DNA from: Epinephelus fuscoguttatus
Lineage: Eukaryota > Chordata > Actinopteri > Perciformes > Serranidae
Direction: 5' to 3'
Length of the DNA stretch: 64,000 bases
Assembly: GCF_011397635.1 (NCBI RefSeq)
Contig: NC_064759.1
Coordinates: 21,166,428-21,230,427, forward strand
Below, piece by piece: positions 10,541-20,238 of the stretch. Position 1 is the stretch's first letter; each line of letters begins with the position of its first letter. Under the pieces are notes generated by a model that made no database searches, was not told where the DNA came from, and was given only the letters and a program-made list of their open reading frames with translations. The position numbers and the translations under genes were made by a program.

Positions 10541-12146
10541 CCAGAAGAAAATGTTGGCATTGTACGTTTCTGCAAACTACAAAATGTAACATTTACACGT
10601 GTCAAAGGTATCATATCAACATTTCAACAGTGACACAGTATATCAGCTGACTTTGAAATCAGGAGGTGCAGGGCTTGGTGGGTGGTATGACATCTAGGCA
10701 AGACACCTGCCAAGCAGCACACTACTGTTTAAGGCCAACAAACATTTATTTACAGTAGTTTTAAGGCATCAAATGTGGGTGTTTTTTAATGGCCTGTCAC
10801 TGTTTTTCCAGCAGCTTTTCAGTCCAAAATATGGGTGTTTATAGCAACATCTCATTATTTTTCTGGTAGATTTTTAGGCAACAAACGTGGGTGTTTTTAA
10901 GTGATCCATCAATGTTTTATAAATTGTCTTTCAGGCACTAAACACAGGTGTTTTTTAGTTATCCATCACTGTTTCTCCTAGGGCTTTTCAGGCCCCAAAT
11001 GTAGTTGTTTTTAGTGACCCATTGCTGTTATTATAGCGGCTTTCTGGGCACCAACATGTGTGTTTTTTAGCAGCCTGTTACTGTTTTCCCAACAGCTTTT
11101 TAGCCCCCAATGTGGGTGTTTTTAATTACCTTTTGCTGTTTTTCCAGTGGATTTTTTAGACACCAAACATGGGTGTTTCACTGTTTTTCTAACAGCTTTT
11201 CAGTCCCTAAATGCAGGTGATTTTTAGCAACCCGTTGCTGTTTTTCCAATGGATTTTTAGGCACCAAACTTTGCTTTTTTAGCAACCAATAGCTGTTTTT
11301 CCTGGGGCTTGTCAGACCCCAAATGTGGGTGTTTTTCAGTGACCCATTGCTGTTTTCCATTGGCTTTTTAAGTACCAAACATGGGTGTTTTTTAGTGACC
11401 CATCAATATCTTTCCTAAGGCTAGTCAGGCTATTTTTAGCAGCCTGTCTCTGTTTTTCCAACTGCTTTGTAGGTACCAAACATGCATGTTTTTTAGTTAC
11501 TCATCATTGTTCCTTCTGGGGCTTTTCAGACCCCAAATGTGGGTGTTTTTTAGTGACCCATTGCTGTTTTTTAAGCAGATTTTTGGGCATCAAAATGGGT
11601 GTTTTTTAGCGACCTGTCACTGTTTTTACAACAGCTTTTCAGGCCAAAAATGTGGGTGTTTTTTAGCAGCCCCTCACTGTTTTCCAGCAGCTTTTTAGGT
11701 ACCAAACATGGGCATTTTTGGTGACCCATCAGTGTTTTTCCTGAGACTTTTCAAACCCCAAATGAGAGGGACCTGTCACTGTTTTTCCAACAGCTTTTCA
11801 TTCCCCAAATGCAGGTGCTTTTAAGCATCTCGTTGCTGTTTTACCAACTGCTTTGTAGGCACCAAATAGGTGCTTTAGTAACCCATCAATGTCTTTCCTG
11901 GGGCTTTTCAGACCCCAAATGTGGGTGTTTTTTGGCGATCTGTCACTATTTCTTCAGTAGCTTTTTTGGCAGCAAACATGGGTGTTTGGTACCAGGCTTA
12001 AACCAAGTTTTTTTTCTGTGCCTAAACAAACCCACATGTAAACCACAGTTTTGTTCCAATGTATCCACCACAAAATAATTATAACCACCAATTTTAACAT
12101 ATCCATGGTTTGCAAAACTGTACTATGGCAACATTTTCTCCTGATA
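10541..12146. mobile_element. TIR DNA element carrying a ~57-bp minisatellite (copy 1)
   Basis: The left end (about 10541-10600) contains AGAAAATGTTGGCATTGTAC followed by GTTTCTGCAAAC. The right end (about 12095-12146) reads, on the other strand, GAGAAAATGTTGCCATAGTAC followed by TTTTGCAAACCATGGATATG. The ~45-bp terminal inverted repeats are therefore clear although diverged. Between them lies a tandem array and then a unique segment with the words CTGTGCCTAAACAAACCCAC. No transposase is encoded, so the element is non-autonomous. A second copy with the same ends and layout lies at 14205-15236, which supports it being one mobile family. Confidence 0.75.
10764..11990. repeat. ~57-bp minisatellite array, about 20 copies
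   Basis: Imperfect units run on the pattern 'GGCACCAAACATGGGTGTT', then TTTTAGTGACCCATCACTG, then TTTTTCCAGCAGCTTTTCA. The period is close to 57 bp, counted by hand from successive GGTGTTTTTTAG words. Units differ by point changes and small gaps. Small open frames on both strands, with recurring peptides such as CGCFLVTHCCF, come from the repeat and are not genes. Confidence 0.88.
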
Positions 12147-12219
12147 AAGGGGTTGTTTTGGTACTGACATTCATAGAAGTGGTTTGAAAAAAAAAAGATT
12201 AATCATAAGCAACAGCAAG

Positions 12220-12225
12220 TTTATT
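12220..12225 (-). terminator. possible poly(A) signal of the V-C1 receptor gene
   Basis: AATAAA on the minus strand (within CCCAATAAACTTGC) lies about 1 kb beyond the transmembrane exon and just outside mobile-element copy 1. It is the first clean AATAAA noticed downstream of the gene. A hexamer alone is weak evidence. Confidence 0.25.
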
Positions 12226-13227
12226 GGGCAGAAAAAAAACCTGTTTTTGACTATATACATCATCTCTCTCAACATTTAAACGTCATTATTACTGGCAGTG
12301 TGTGTCGCTGTTGGTAGTGTGGGCAGGCCTAAATTTAAAATGAGCTCCCCCCCAACACGTGAATCAAGATCTTACCCCACACACCGTACATGTAAACAAT
12401 GCTATCACACAAGCAAGCGCTGGCATCGACTGTAATCCTGTTTTGTGAGGATTAGGCCTGCGCGGAGGTTGAGCTGATCACTGTATCTGTTTGACAGGTG
12501 GATCATGCATGAAGCATTCATTCTGACACACAGACCCCGAGTGAATGACTAAGATGTGCAAACTACCAGCCAGTGGCACAATAAGCAGATCCAAAAACAC
12601 GCTAGTCAGCACGCCGCAGCGATAAAGAGTTACAGAGATAAACAGCTTTGATGTGCAGAAAGAAATCAGCCCTGTGTTGATGTTTAGAGGATATACAGTA
12701 TGTGAAAGCTGAATATATGGCAGGATATACAGCAGGAGGTTTAGAAACTTTCAAATATGAGAGAGGGGGGGGATTATACACAACGGTTACTCATGGTGCA
12801 GAATTAACTGTTCAGTCAGAGTTAATTCTCATTTTTCAGCGATGACTCTGAACGTGGTTTGTGTGATGTTGTTTGTCAAAGGTTGGCCTGCTGAGATCAG
12901 CCGCACTGAACACCCGGCGGTCCCTTTTTTGTTTTCTCTCCTATTTCAATTTGTACTTCCTGGAAGACAATAATTGGTTATTGCGTCAGTGTTGACTTTT
13001 TCCTAACAATGTGTGATAGGTTACAGGGATAAGGCAGTAAGAAAAGCAGCCCTGTGTGAATGCGTGTGTGTGTGTACATGTGTTTGCCAAAGGCAGAGAA
13101 GAATATTGTACTCACATGGCGGACATCATTTTCCCTGCATGCAGAAATGTTTGACTGCTGTTGAGAGCAAGATGACATAAATTAAATATCATTTTTTAAC
13201 AACTTCCTGTAATCCGTGCTAAGAGGT
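12226..13227. other. 3' flank of the V-C1 receptor gene
   Basis: A short cytoplasmic-tail exon and the 3' UTR of the receptor gene would lie here if the transmembrane exon is spliced onward. No tail exon could be recognised with confidence. A short GT-rich tract is present near 13061-13075. Confidence 0.35.
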
Positions 13228-16200
13228 TTACTCACATTTACCTTCCAATAAAAAGACAGCGGTCATTGCAGAGAGGAAACACATCTTGAGAATGTTCAAG
13301 TGCACAATCAGCTCGTTAGGGGAGGCATCTGGAAAGTAGAGCAAAAAAAAAAAAAGGGAAAGAGCAACACTGATTAGCACTGACTTATCATGTTATTGAG
13401 CACGACAGAATTAAATCAGGAAGGTTGAACTGGCTTTGGTTGATGGACATTCGCCTCCTCGCTGGGAGGAGAGGTGTTTAAACATTGATTGGGAAAATCA
13501 TTAATTTGTTCAAGTATGCAGTATTGCAGGCAATCTGTTGCCTTGGAATGATCGATGTGTGACCCACATTAACAGTCAAGTAGGGCAAACACTGAACAAG
13601 CGGCTTGTGGTATGCGAGGCCCTGTCGTCCCTGAACTCTGTGTCAGTGCAGACTGTGTTATTTGGAAGGAAGTTGCCTGCAGACTAGCAAAGTGGAAAGA
13701 AGTGTTTTGGACATCCAGGTTTCCAGAAGCAAGAGTCTTGTTCATTTTTTGTACAAGGTTAGGTGGATTCAGCTGGAGCACTTCCAAGGTAAGAAAATCT
13801 CTCTCAGTACAGGAGTTGAGCAACTGAATTAGATTATAAAGTCAAAGGAGCCTGTGTACATAAAACCTGAGAGCTACTCCGATCAATAGTTTTATATTAA
13901 TAATGGATGAAATGACTACGCATAATGTGAATGTAGTGATACACATGTAATGTCAATGTACATGTAGTGATGAACCCAGACAGAATTGTCAATACTTTTC
14001 AGTTTTCTGGCCCGCAACACTAGCGTTTGGGTTCAGTCTCACCACTTTCATGATTGTTGTTTTCAGTCATGGCTGGTTTCTTTTTTGTTGTTTTAGCAAA
14101 AACTCCATTCTGTACTACACCAAAAAACAGACACAATTCGACAGTACAGTCAGAGATTTCCCTCAGGAGATGGTGGAGACCAAAGCAGAACTAAAAGGAG
14201 AAAGAGTACTGGGATAAAACTTGGCACTGTACATTTCTGCAAACCACAGATATGTTCCATTTCTATGTTTCATACCTATGACTTAATTCAGATGACATGT
14301 ATATATGAGCTTAGTTTCCCATCAGAAGGAGGAGGGGATGGTGCGACTGGGCAAAATGGCTGCCAAACAGCAGACAGCAACAGGCCTCTTTTCAAGAAAA
14401 ACATAAGATGGTGTTTTTAACGAAGATTTGGGATGCCCAGCGATGTTTGTAAAGACAAAAGTGTTTTTTTTTAACAACCTTTCGGGATATGTCCAGCGGT
14501 GTTTGTAGAGACAAAAAGCAGGTTTTCTTAATGATATTTTGGGACATGATTGATGGTGTTTGTAGCCACAAAAGCAAATGTTTTTTAACAACAGTTTGGG
14601 ACTTGGCCAGCTATGTTTGTAAACACAAAAGTGATTTTTTTTTGATGACATGATGTTTGTAGCAGCAAAAATGGATGTCTTTTTACGACAGTTTGGGACA
14701 TGTCTGGCAGTGTTTGTAATGGTGAAAGCAGGTGTTTTTAAATGACAGTTCGGGACATGTCCAGCGGTGTTCATAGAGACAAAAGCAGGCATTTTCAACC
14801 ATATTTTGGAACAGGAGTGCGGATGTTTGTAGCCACAAAAGCAGGTCCTTTTTAACAACGTTTTGGGACATGTTCAGCAGTGTTTATAGTAAGCCAAAAC
14901 ATGATGTTTTCCTCACCCTAACGAAATGGTTTTTGTGCATAAACCTAACCACACATTTACCACAAAATTGTCACAACAAAAAATGTTAAATTAAAATGTA
15001 TAGAAACATTGAGTTTTAACATATCGAGCTACATATGGCTACATGCAATTCAGGGTCCAAAGAACCACTTGGAACATATATAGGAAGTCCTTTATTCTCT
15101 ATTATTTTTAGTAATGCTATTATTTGCTTTCTTTTATTATTTATATAACTTATTGTTCCTTCCTGCCTCTAACTATCTTTCCAATGTTACATATCCTTGG
15201 TTTGCACAAACGTACAATGCCCACATCTGTTCTTGTGATTGGATTCAGCCAAAAACACAACTTTAAATGACTGCTAATGATGCTCCATAACTGCAGGATG
15301 TGTAAATTAGTTTGCTATAAACTTTTAAAGGAGATAATATGTTAGTGTTGTTTTTAAAACTTCCTTTGATTGCCCCAGAGCGCCCAAAAAGTCTGTTATG
15401 GAGAACCTCTGCGTAATATTTCTGCAGGCTAATGGCAGGCTGGAGCCAAAGATTGTACTTTGAATGAATCTGATAATGCATTCAGCATTTCAAATCAGTT
15501 CACTTTCAGATTCTGGGTAGATGTTAGATGAATTCAGCCAGCAGGAGCAGTGGTTTTTTTTTTTTTTTTTAATTCAAATTGCAATGACATGTGCTCCTCA
15601 TTTTCTACAGCAGTGGTGTGTAATATTTAGAGGCATCTGTCATACCAAACTGACAGAGGGAAAAAAAAAACACGATTTCTCTAAGGCAAAGTTAAATATT
15701 TAAAACTGATGGGTGTTATATTGTCCCATATTAAAGTCCCAATTCTTATGTTGCAGAACATTTAGGATGGTAAAAAACAATCAGACTACAATCAGTGGCT
15801 CTTTGCACCTCCCAACTAATATCTCCAAGACACATTTCTACTGTATAAAATTATAATATTTGCAAAATGAATCAATTCCTTGTTTAGTTACCCCAAGTGA
15901 AGGAGGCAGTCAGAGCTGTGGTCATGGCAGGGTGGTCCTGCACCCCACAAGTGAAGGTGATCCCTGCTTTCAAGGACTCCTTCTCTGGCAGGAGAAACAC
16001 ACTGAAGAGATACGCTTTCCGGCTGTGGTTGTCCATCACCTGGAAACACTTTGGGTGACTCGTCGGCATGAAGTCCAACAACCAATCTGAGGACAGCAGG
16101 GCTCTTTCAGCCTGGGGTTTAGACAGGTAACCATGGGGGTTAAACACAGGAAGGGTGCAATTGGTGACTGACAGGTGATCGATATTGGCTGCTTCGCTCT

Positions 16201-18431
16201 GGTAGGTCCAGGTGAGGGTGAGCTCGCTGGGGTGGAATCCCCCGGTGAGACAGAAGAGAGCCCACTGACCAGTCTGTGGGTTGGAGGGAGTTTGGAGGTA
16301 AATCTTGGGAGCTGACGGAGGTGCTAACGGAGGAACAGGGATGAGAAACAAAGTAAACACATCAGATGAGATAATTTAAACTGTGAAAGTGGGTCATTGC
16401 AGCAGCAAATAATGATATGCAGCAAGAGAAAATAGGACAGAAATACGAAAAGAGCGAATGTGGTGGTATTAGTCATAATACAGCCATTTATTTAAAAACA
16501 AGAACGGATTAAGAAAAAATATGTTGATAAAAAGTATGAGAACACATAAATTATATGCGTTCACTGGCAAACCCTCTGAGACATAAAGGAAAAGGACGTA
16601 AAATATTGCATACAGCACAATAATTAAAACATGCATAACTGAAGCGCTAAATACTAAATAACTATTTTGAATTATGCTGCAGTCACTCTCACTGCTAATG
16701 TCTCTTCCACTAGTTCTACTATCTTTACTGACCATTTTGTCTGTATGTAAATTTAGTTACAAAATGTTTTAGCTACAAATAAAAAGCTGTAAATATAAAA
16801 ACAAAAATGGGAAAAAATGAAATGGTATGTAACAGTAAATCTTAAGTGAAACACAAACAAGAATAAAATGGTTAAAAACATGCAATTTCAAGTATTTGTT
16901 GGAGGCAACATCGCATCCAGACAGAAGCAAAAAGATGCTTTTCTTCCGCATGAAGGATTTCCACATAATAATTTGGCCATCCCTCCCTGCCTTGTTTTCT
17001 GGTGAGTTTCAATTCCCCGGGCAAGATCGATACAAGGCACTGCGCATGGTGCCGGGGTGATTATTTCTAGATCTGTCATGAAACTGCTCAGGCAAAAAGA
17101 TGAACTCTGAGGGAATTTCACATGACTTGAATTTTTATAGATTGAGCCTGGCCGTTGCTGTTATGGTGAAGCATGGTCCACCCCGACGCTCGTATCGAGC
17201 TGCCTCCCCACTAAACACTGTGGCTCTGGTGCACAAAAGATACAAATGAGACATAATTACCAGCATGGCAACATCACCCAAGCACAACAACTCTAATGAA
17301 TTTCTAAAAGGAGCAATTTATTTCTCACCCAAGACGACCAGCTCGGTGCCGTTGCCCCACTCTGGGTCTTTCTGCAGGACGTTCACCTCACAGTAATACC
17401 ACCCAGAATCCTCCAGTGTTACCTCAGAGATCACCAGGGAAGACGTTTGATTCTTCTCCACAACCCACTGCCTGGATGACTTTGGGATGAGCTGCTTGTC
17501 CGACTTCATTTTGAACCACTGAACCCCGTACTTGAGGGATTCAACTTTGAAATGACAGGACAGGGTTGCCGTTTCACCCCGCATCACACTGAGTGAGGGA
17601 GGGTACTGTCTAACCCTCAGTCCCTCCGGGGTTGCTGTCAGGGCTAAAGACACAGCCATTAATACAACGTGTCATACAAGGAACTTTTATAAAGTGCAGA
17701 GCAGACCTGCGGGTCAACTACAAATACTTTAAATGTGTGTTTAGTATGCCTGGGTGACAGCTGGGACAAAGAGCTTCAGACAGAAAACTCAAGCAACCTC
17801 AAGAACAAAATTGGGAGTCAATTTAGTATAATTTTATAATGCATAACACTTATCGAATGGCTCCCATTGTGATAAACTCCACTTAACAATGCTGTTTTTT
17901 AAAACTCTCTTTTTTTTCTCACCAATGCACACACTCTCAAGTACAAAAGATTTCAACAGCCTTGGAGTGTCTGTTTGATTGTGGCGACCGCTTGTCTAGC
18001 TAAGTGTGATGAAGTGATTATTAAGTGCGATGATGAAATACTGCAGATAAGATAAGCAAAACACTCAGTTGCTCACAATTGGAGTGCAGAAGACAAAGAA
18101 GACCAGCAAACACAGAAATGATGGCCCAAAAACAGGTCGCGTCTACCTCCTACTTCTTTTCATTAAAAGACGAGCAGAAGCAAAACGTTTGCAGTAATTT
18201 AATCACTTTTATAAGGTAAATATAAAACTGAAAAGATGTTATGTAACTGCAAAATATTGTACCAAACTTTTTAAAGGGGTACTCAAAGAAAATACAGCAA
18301 ACACGATGTTAACAGAGATCAAACCCTGGGTGACACAACAGACTCTGTGACACGACTGACTTGTATTCGGACTGACCTGGTACTTGACCTGCCAACAAGA
18401 GAAGCAAACAAAGGCCAGTCAGTTTTGCCAT
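13228..18431 (-). CDS. V-C1 immunoglobulin-superfamily receptor with charged TM (NKp30/NCR3-like V domain), gene span
   Basis: Four exons join in one frame, all by phase-1 introns: 18431-18377 (signal peptide), 17643-17329 (V), 16323-15892 (C1-type), and 13328 to 13236 or to the stop at 13228 (connecting peptide and TM). The predicted protein is about 298-301 residues: signal 1-18; V domain 19-123 with Cys48, Trp61 and Cys103; C domain 124-267 with Cys148, Trp162 and Cys249; TM about 274-295 with Lys282. A lysine inside the membrane is the usual mark of receptors that pair with ITAM adaptors such as DAP12, FcRgamma or CD3zeta. The V domain ends C-E-V-N-V-L ... GNGTELVV, close in pattern to human NKp30. 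Human NKp30 lacks a C1 domain, so this may be a fish relative keeping an older V-C1 form. A tapasin-like or other V-C1 family is the main alternative. Exon joins are inferred from splice signals and frame. Confidence 0.72.
13236..13328 (-). CDS. V-C1 receptor exon 4: connecting peptide and transmembrane segment
   Basis: The acceptor TACTTTCCAG precedes a phase-1 exon reading DASPNELIVHLN then ILKMCFLSAMTAVFLLEGK. The hydrophobic run with a single central Lys (282 of the predicted protein) is unusual for an ordinary anchor and typical of adaptor-pairing receptors. The exon can end at the strong phase-1 donor T|GTGAGT (GT at 13235-13234), at an earlier donor G|GTAAAT (GT at 13241-13240), or read through to the TAA at 13230-13228 after Cys-Glu, giving a tail of only a few residues. 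Confidence 0.7.
13329..14204. other. intron between C1 and TM exons, proximal part
   Basis: Intronic on the receptor model. There is an A-rich run near 13345 beside the acceptor. Small open frames around 13570-13827 show no recognisable domain. Confidence 0.4.
14205..15236. mobile_element. TIR DNA element carrying a ~56-bp minisatellite (copy 2)
   Basis: The left end (from about 14208) reads GGCACTGTACATTTCTGCAA then ACCACAGATATGT. The right end (to about 15236) reads on the opposite strand GGGCATTGTACGTTTGTGCA then AACCAAGGATATGT. These ends match each other and those of copy 1. The order of parts is the same: TIR, unique segment, minisatellite, a segment with TTTGTGCATAAACCTAACC, then TIR. 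It lies inside the C1-TM intron of the receptor gene. No transposase frame is present. Confidence 0.75.
14395..14885. repeat. ~56-bp minisatellite array, about 9 copies
   Basis: Units follow TTTGGGACATGTCCAGCGG, TGTTTGTAGAGACAAAAGC, AGGTGTTTTTTAACGAC. Aligned by eye with the unit in copy 1, shared blocks are CCAGC(A/G)G, TAG..AC.AAA and GGTGTTTTTTA(G/A)CGAC. The two arrays therefore probably share an ancestor but have been homogenised separately. The 178-codon minus-strand frame with recurring YKH motifs is a product of the repeat. Confidence 0.85.
15237..15891. other. intron between C1 and TM exons, distal part
   Basis: Contains a T-run near 15553-15570 and an A-run near 15662. If the C1 exon is not spliced at 15892, the first bases here encode the stop of a secreted form (TAA at 15886-15884). 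Confidence 0.4.
15892..16323 (-). CDS. V-C1 receptor exon 3: C1-type Ig domain
   Basis: The acceptor TCCTCCGTTAG precedes a phase-1 exon of 432 bp; the donor is TGG G|GTAACT. Residues 124-267 of the model show the C1 hallmarks: CLTGGFHPSELTLTW (148-162) and FTCGVQDHPAM (247-257). The spacing between canonical cysteines (148 and 249) is about 100 residues, far above the usual 55-70. The extra sequence (about 170-225) carries two more cysteines (179 and 216) and an N-C-T glycosylation site. The donor overlaps an in-frame GGT AAC TAA, so an unspliced transcript would end two codons later and lack the membrane anchor. Confidence 0.8.
16324..17328 (-). other. intron between V and C1 exons of the V-C1 receptor
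   Basis: AT-rich intron of about 1 kb, bounded by GTGAGA at the V side and TTAG at the C1 side. No repeats or exons recognised within it. Confidence 0.6.
17329..17643 (-). CDS. V-C1 receptor exon 2: V-type Ig domain with J-like end
   Basis: A 105-codon phase 1-1 exon. The V-set pattern is complete: ATLSCHFKV (Cys48), VQWFKM (Trp61), SLVISEVTLEDSGWYYC (to Cys103). The C-terminal strand, WGNGTELVVLG (114-124), has the G-x-G-T bulge otherwise seen in J segments of antigen receptors and in NKp30. The J-like part is encoded in the same exon as the V, so this is a non-rearranging VJ domain. N83 and N116 are potential glycosylation sites. Confidence 0.85.
17644..18376 (-). other. intron 1 of the V-C1 receptor
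   Basis: Runs from donor GTCAGT at 18376 to acceptor TCTTTAG at 17644. The phase is 1 on both sides. No other feature recognised. Confidence 0.6.
18377..18431 (-). CDS. V-C1 receptor exon 1: signal peptide
   Basis: The start codon is at 18431 in context ACAGCATGG. The exon encodes MAKLTGLCLLLLLAGQVP followed by one G of the next codon. It has a short basic start, a leucine-rich core and small residues at the likely cleavage site, as in a secretory signal. The donor CCAG|GTCAGT gives phase 1, matching the V exon. Choosing this exon depends on the splice logic, since it is too short to appear as a long open frame. Confidence 0.75.
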
Positions 18432-19512
18432 GCTGTTGCAGCTGTTGTTCCCCACACCAAGCTTGAGTGGTGAAATAATTTCTCAGGCAGGCTTAAGTCT
18501 GAAGCTCGCTGTGCTTTAAAAAATGTGATGGTGTCAGCTTGTTTTGTTGTTGCACTCGCTGGTTAGGCGATGGTTCATTAATAGGTCATTCTTCAGCAGA
18601 AACCTGACTCTCAGAGACTGTTGGGGTGAAAAAACTACATATGTCAGTGTCTGGGCAAACAAATAGGCACTCTGTCTGCATGCTGACAGAAACCACAGCG
18701 CAACAGTCAGCGAGTGCTGCTGCCATTATTCTACAGGTCTCTGTTTTACAGCGTCAAAGCTGTTTACATCATCTAAACTATTTGATTTAAAAGATTAGTA
18801 TTTTAATTTTAAGTAATTGCAATCATTTTTAATGAAGCAATGTTCATTTTTAAAATATCCTTAGGACATTGAAGGTTTATATTCACATCCAATTACCTGA
18901 GAAACAACTGTTTATTACTGAAGTTACATTAAAAGAAAAATCCCAATAACACAAAAGCCCCTTGTGATAAGTAATGATTGCTTTATTAAAAACAAGTCAG
19001 TGTTTTGAGTTTTGAAGCCATAATGTTTTTACAAGCATTCATAAATTCTTTCTTCTAGTTTAAAGGCTTTGCAGCACATTACTGAGTGTGTTGATGTATT
19101 CTGGGACTCTTGTTTTGATTTGGGCTTTTTGAGTTTTTCTTGTCTGATAGCTGTAAATATGAATTTCCTGAGTGGCCTAATGAGCTACAGTATAATTAAT
19201 TCAGATCTACGTCCTCCAAGGGGGAGAAAACTTGTGATGCTAGGTGTAATCATCACCATCAAAGCAGCAAACACACAAGTTTAAAATGTGAGTTCAACTT
19301 TTGGAAAAAAGTCAGGGAGTGAGAGCTACTGAGGATCCACCATGTACAAACATTAAAACTGGCAAGACTTAGGGCCTCTACACCACAGTTTTTTGAGCCC
19401 TTAAAGTTAGATAGTTTTCTGTGTTGATGTGCGGAGGGTGCACTCAGAAGCAAGGGTGATGCCCTTGAAGCATGTTTTTCCAGACACCTGTTTTTCAGGT
19501 GGTGATGACTGT
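18432..19512. other. upstream region of the V-C1 receptor
   Basis: Probable promoter and intergenic sequence. No clear TATA box close to the start codon was recognised on the minus strand. No gene seen. Confidence 0.4.
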
Positions 19513-20238
19513 GCCCTGATTGTGCTTTCAGACCTAGACTTCACTTGCTTTGGTCCGAATCAGAGACTAATTCTGTTACAAAGTTGCATAATTGCCTAGA
19601 GTTGGTTCATGTTCTCACGGCAGCATTTACAAGCAGACCAGATAAAATGCCTTGTGTGAAAAAGCTGCTCTTGACTGGTCAGAATTTCCATGCGGGAAAA
19701 ATCCAGGAAGTGAACAAAACATTGAAGAAGAGTACACTTGCAAGATAAATGTGACACTTTCTAATGTCACAATGGAGGGACAACTACGCAGGCTGATTTT
19801 AGCGCTGCTCATTGTGGACTATATTGCTGTCATTGTTCATTTTAGTCAAACCATACAGTTTGAAAACGAGGCGCGGCTCCAACTAGAAAACAATGTGTTG
19901 ATGCATTGGATGTGCTGAATGTGCATATTAAGGCAGTACAGGAGGAGGTGCACATTAGGAATCCTCCAGGACTGTAACATGCTCATGTTCAACCCAAACA
20001 ATGTGTCATGTGACTGCAGTTGGTTTGGATCGAGGTCAAAACACATTCTCACACCAGAATTCGTTTGTAACCGGACCAAGACCACCTCTTCAAGAAGGTC
20101 TCACTCTGGTTGTTTTGGTGCACACCCGAATGTGATTGCTGTGTTCACACCTGCCCAAACGAACTGCACTTAGGGAGCAATGAACTTGAGTTCGATTGAA
20201 CGGAACAAAACAGGGCAGGTGTGAAAGCACCCTGAGAT
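19513..20238. mobile_element. non-autonomous DNA transposon with GTGCTTTCACACCT-type ends
   Basis: The left end reads GATTGTGCTTTCAGACCTAG; the right end, on the other strand, reads CAGGGTGCTTTCACACCTGC. Between them are about 720 bp with subterminal words such as GGTTTGGATCGAGGTC and GAGTTCGATTGAACGG, known from widespread vertebrate hAT-like elements with such ends. Short open frames within it match no transposase domain that I recognise. Confidence 0.65.

Noticed and set aside
11178-12078. Several open frames on both strands with Cys/Phe-rich repeated peptides
   Set aside because: They are translations of the ~57-bp minisatellite. The same peptide recurs in different frames as units shift, and there is no start or splice support.
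10541-12146. Reading element copy 1 as a plain satellite locus
   Set aside because: The matching inverted ends and the second copy with the same layout at 14205-15236 make a mobile-element explanation better.
14322-14858. 178-codon minus-strand frame resembling a repeat protein with CxxYKH motifs, reminiscent of zinc fingers
   Set aside because: The motif spacing equals the minisatellite period and there are no His/Cys pairs in zinc-finger order. It is a repeat artefact.
16888-17121. Cys-rich frame (CGNPSCGRKASFCFC) in the V-C1 intron
   Set aside because: It was considered as an extra exon, but there is no splice acceptor/donor pair in the right phase and no known domain.
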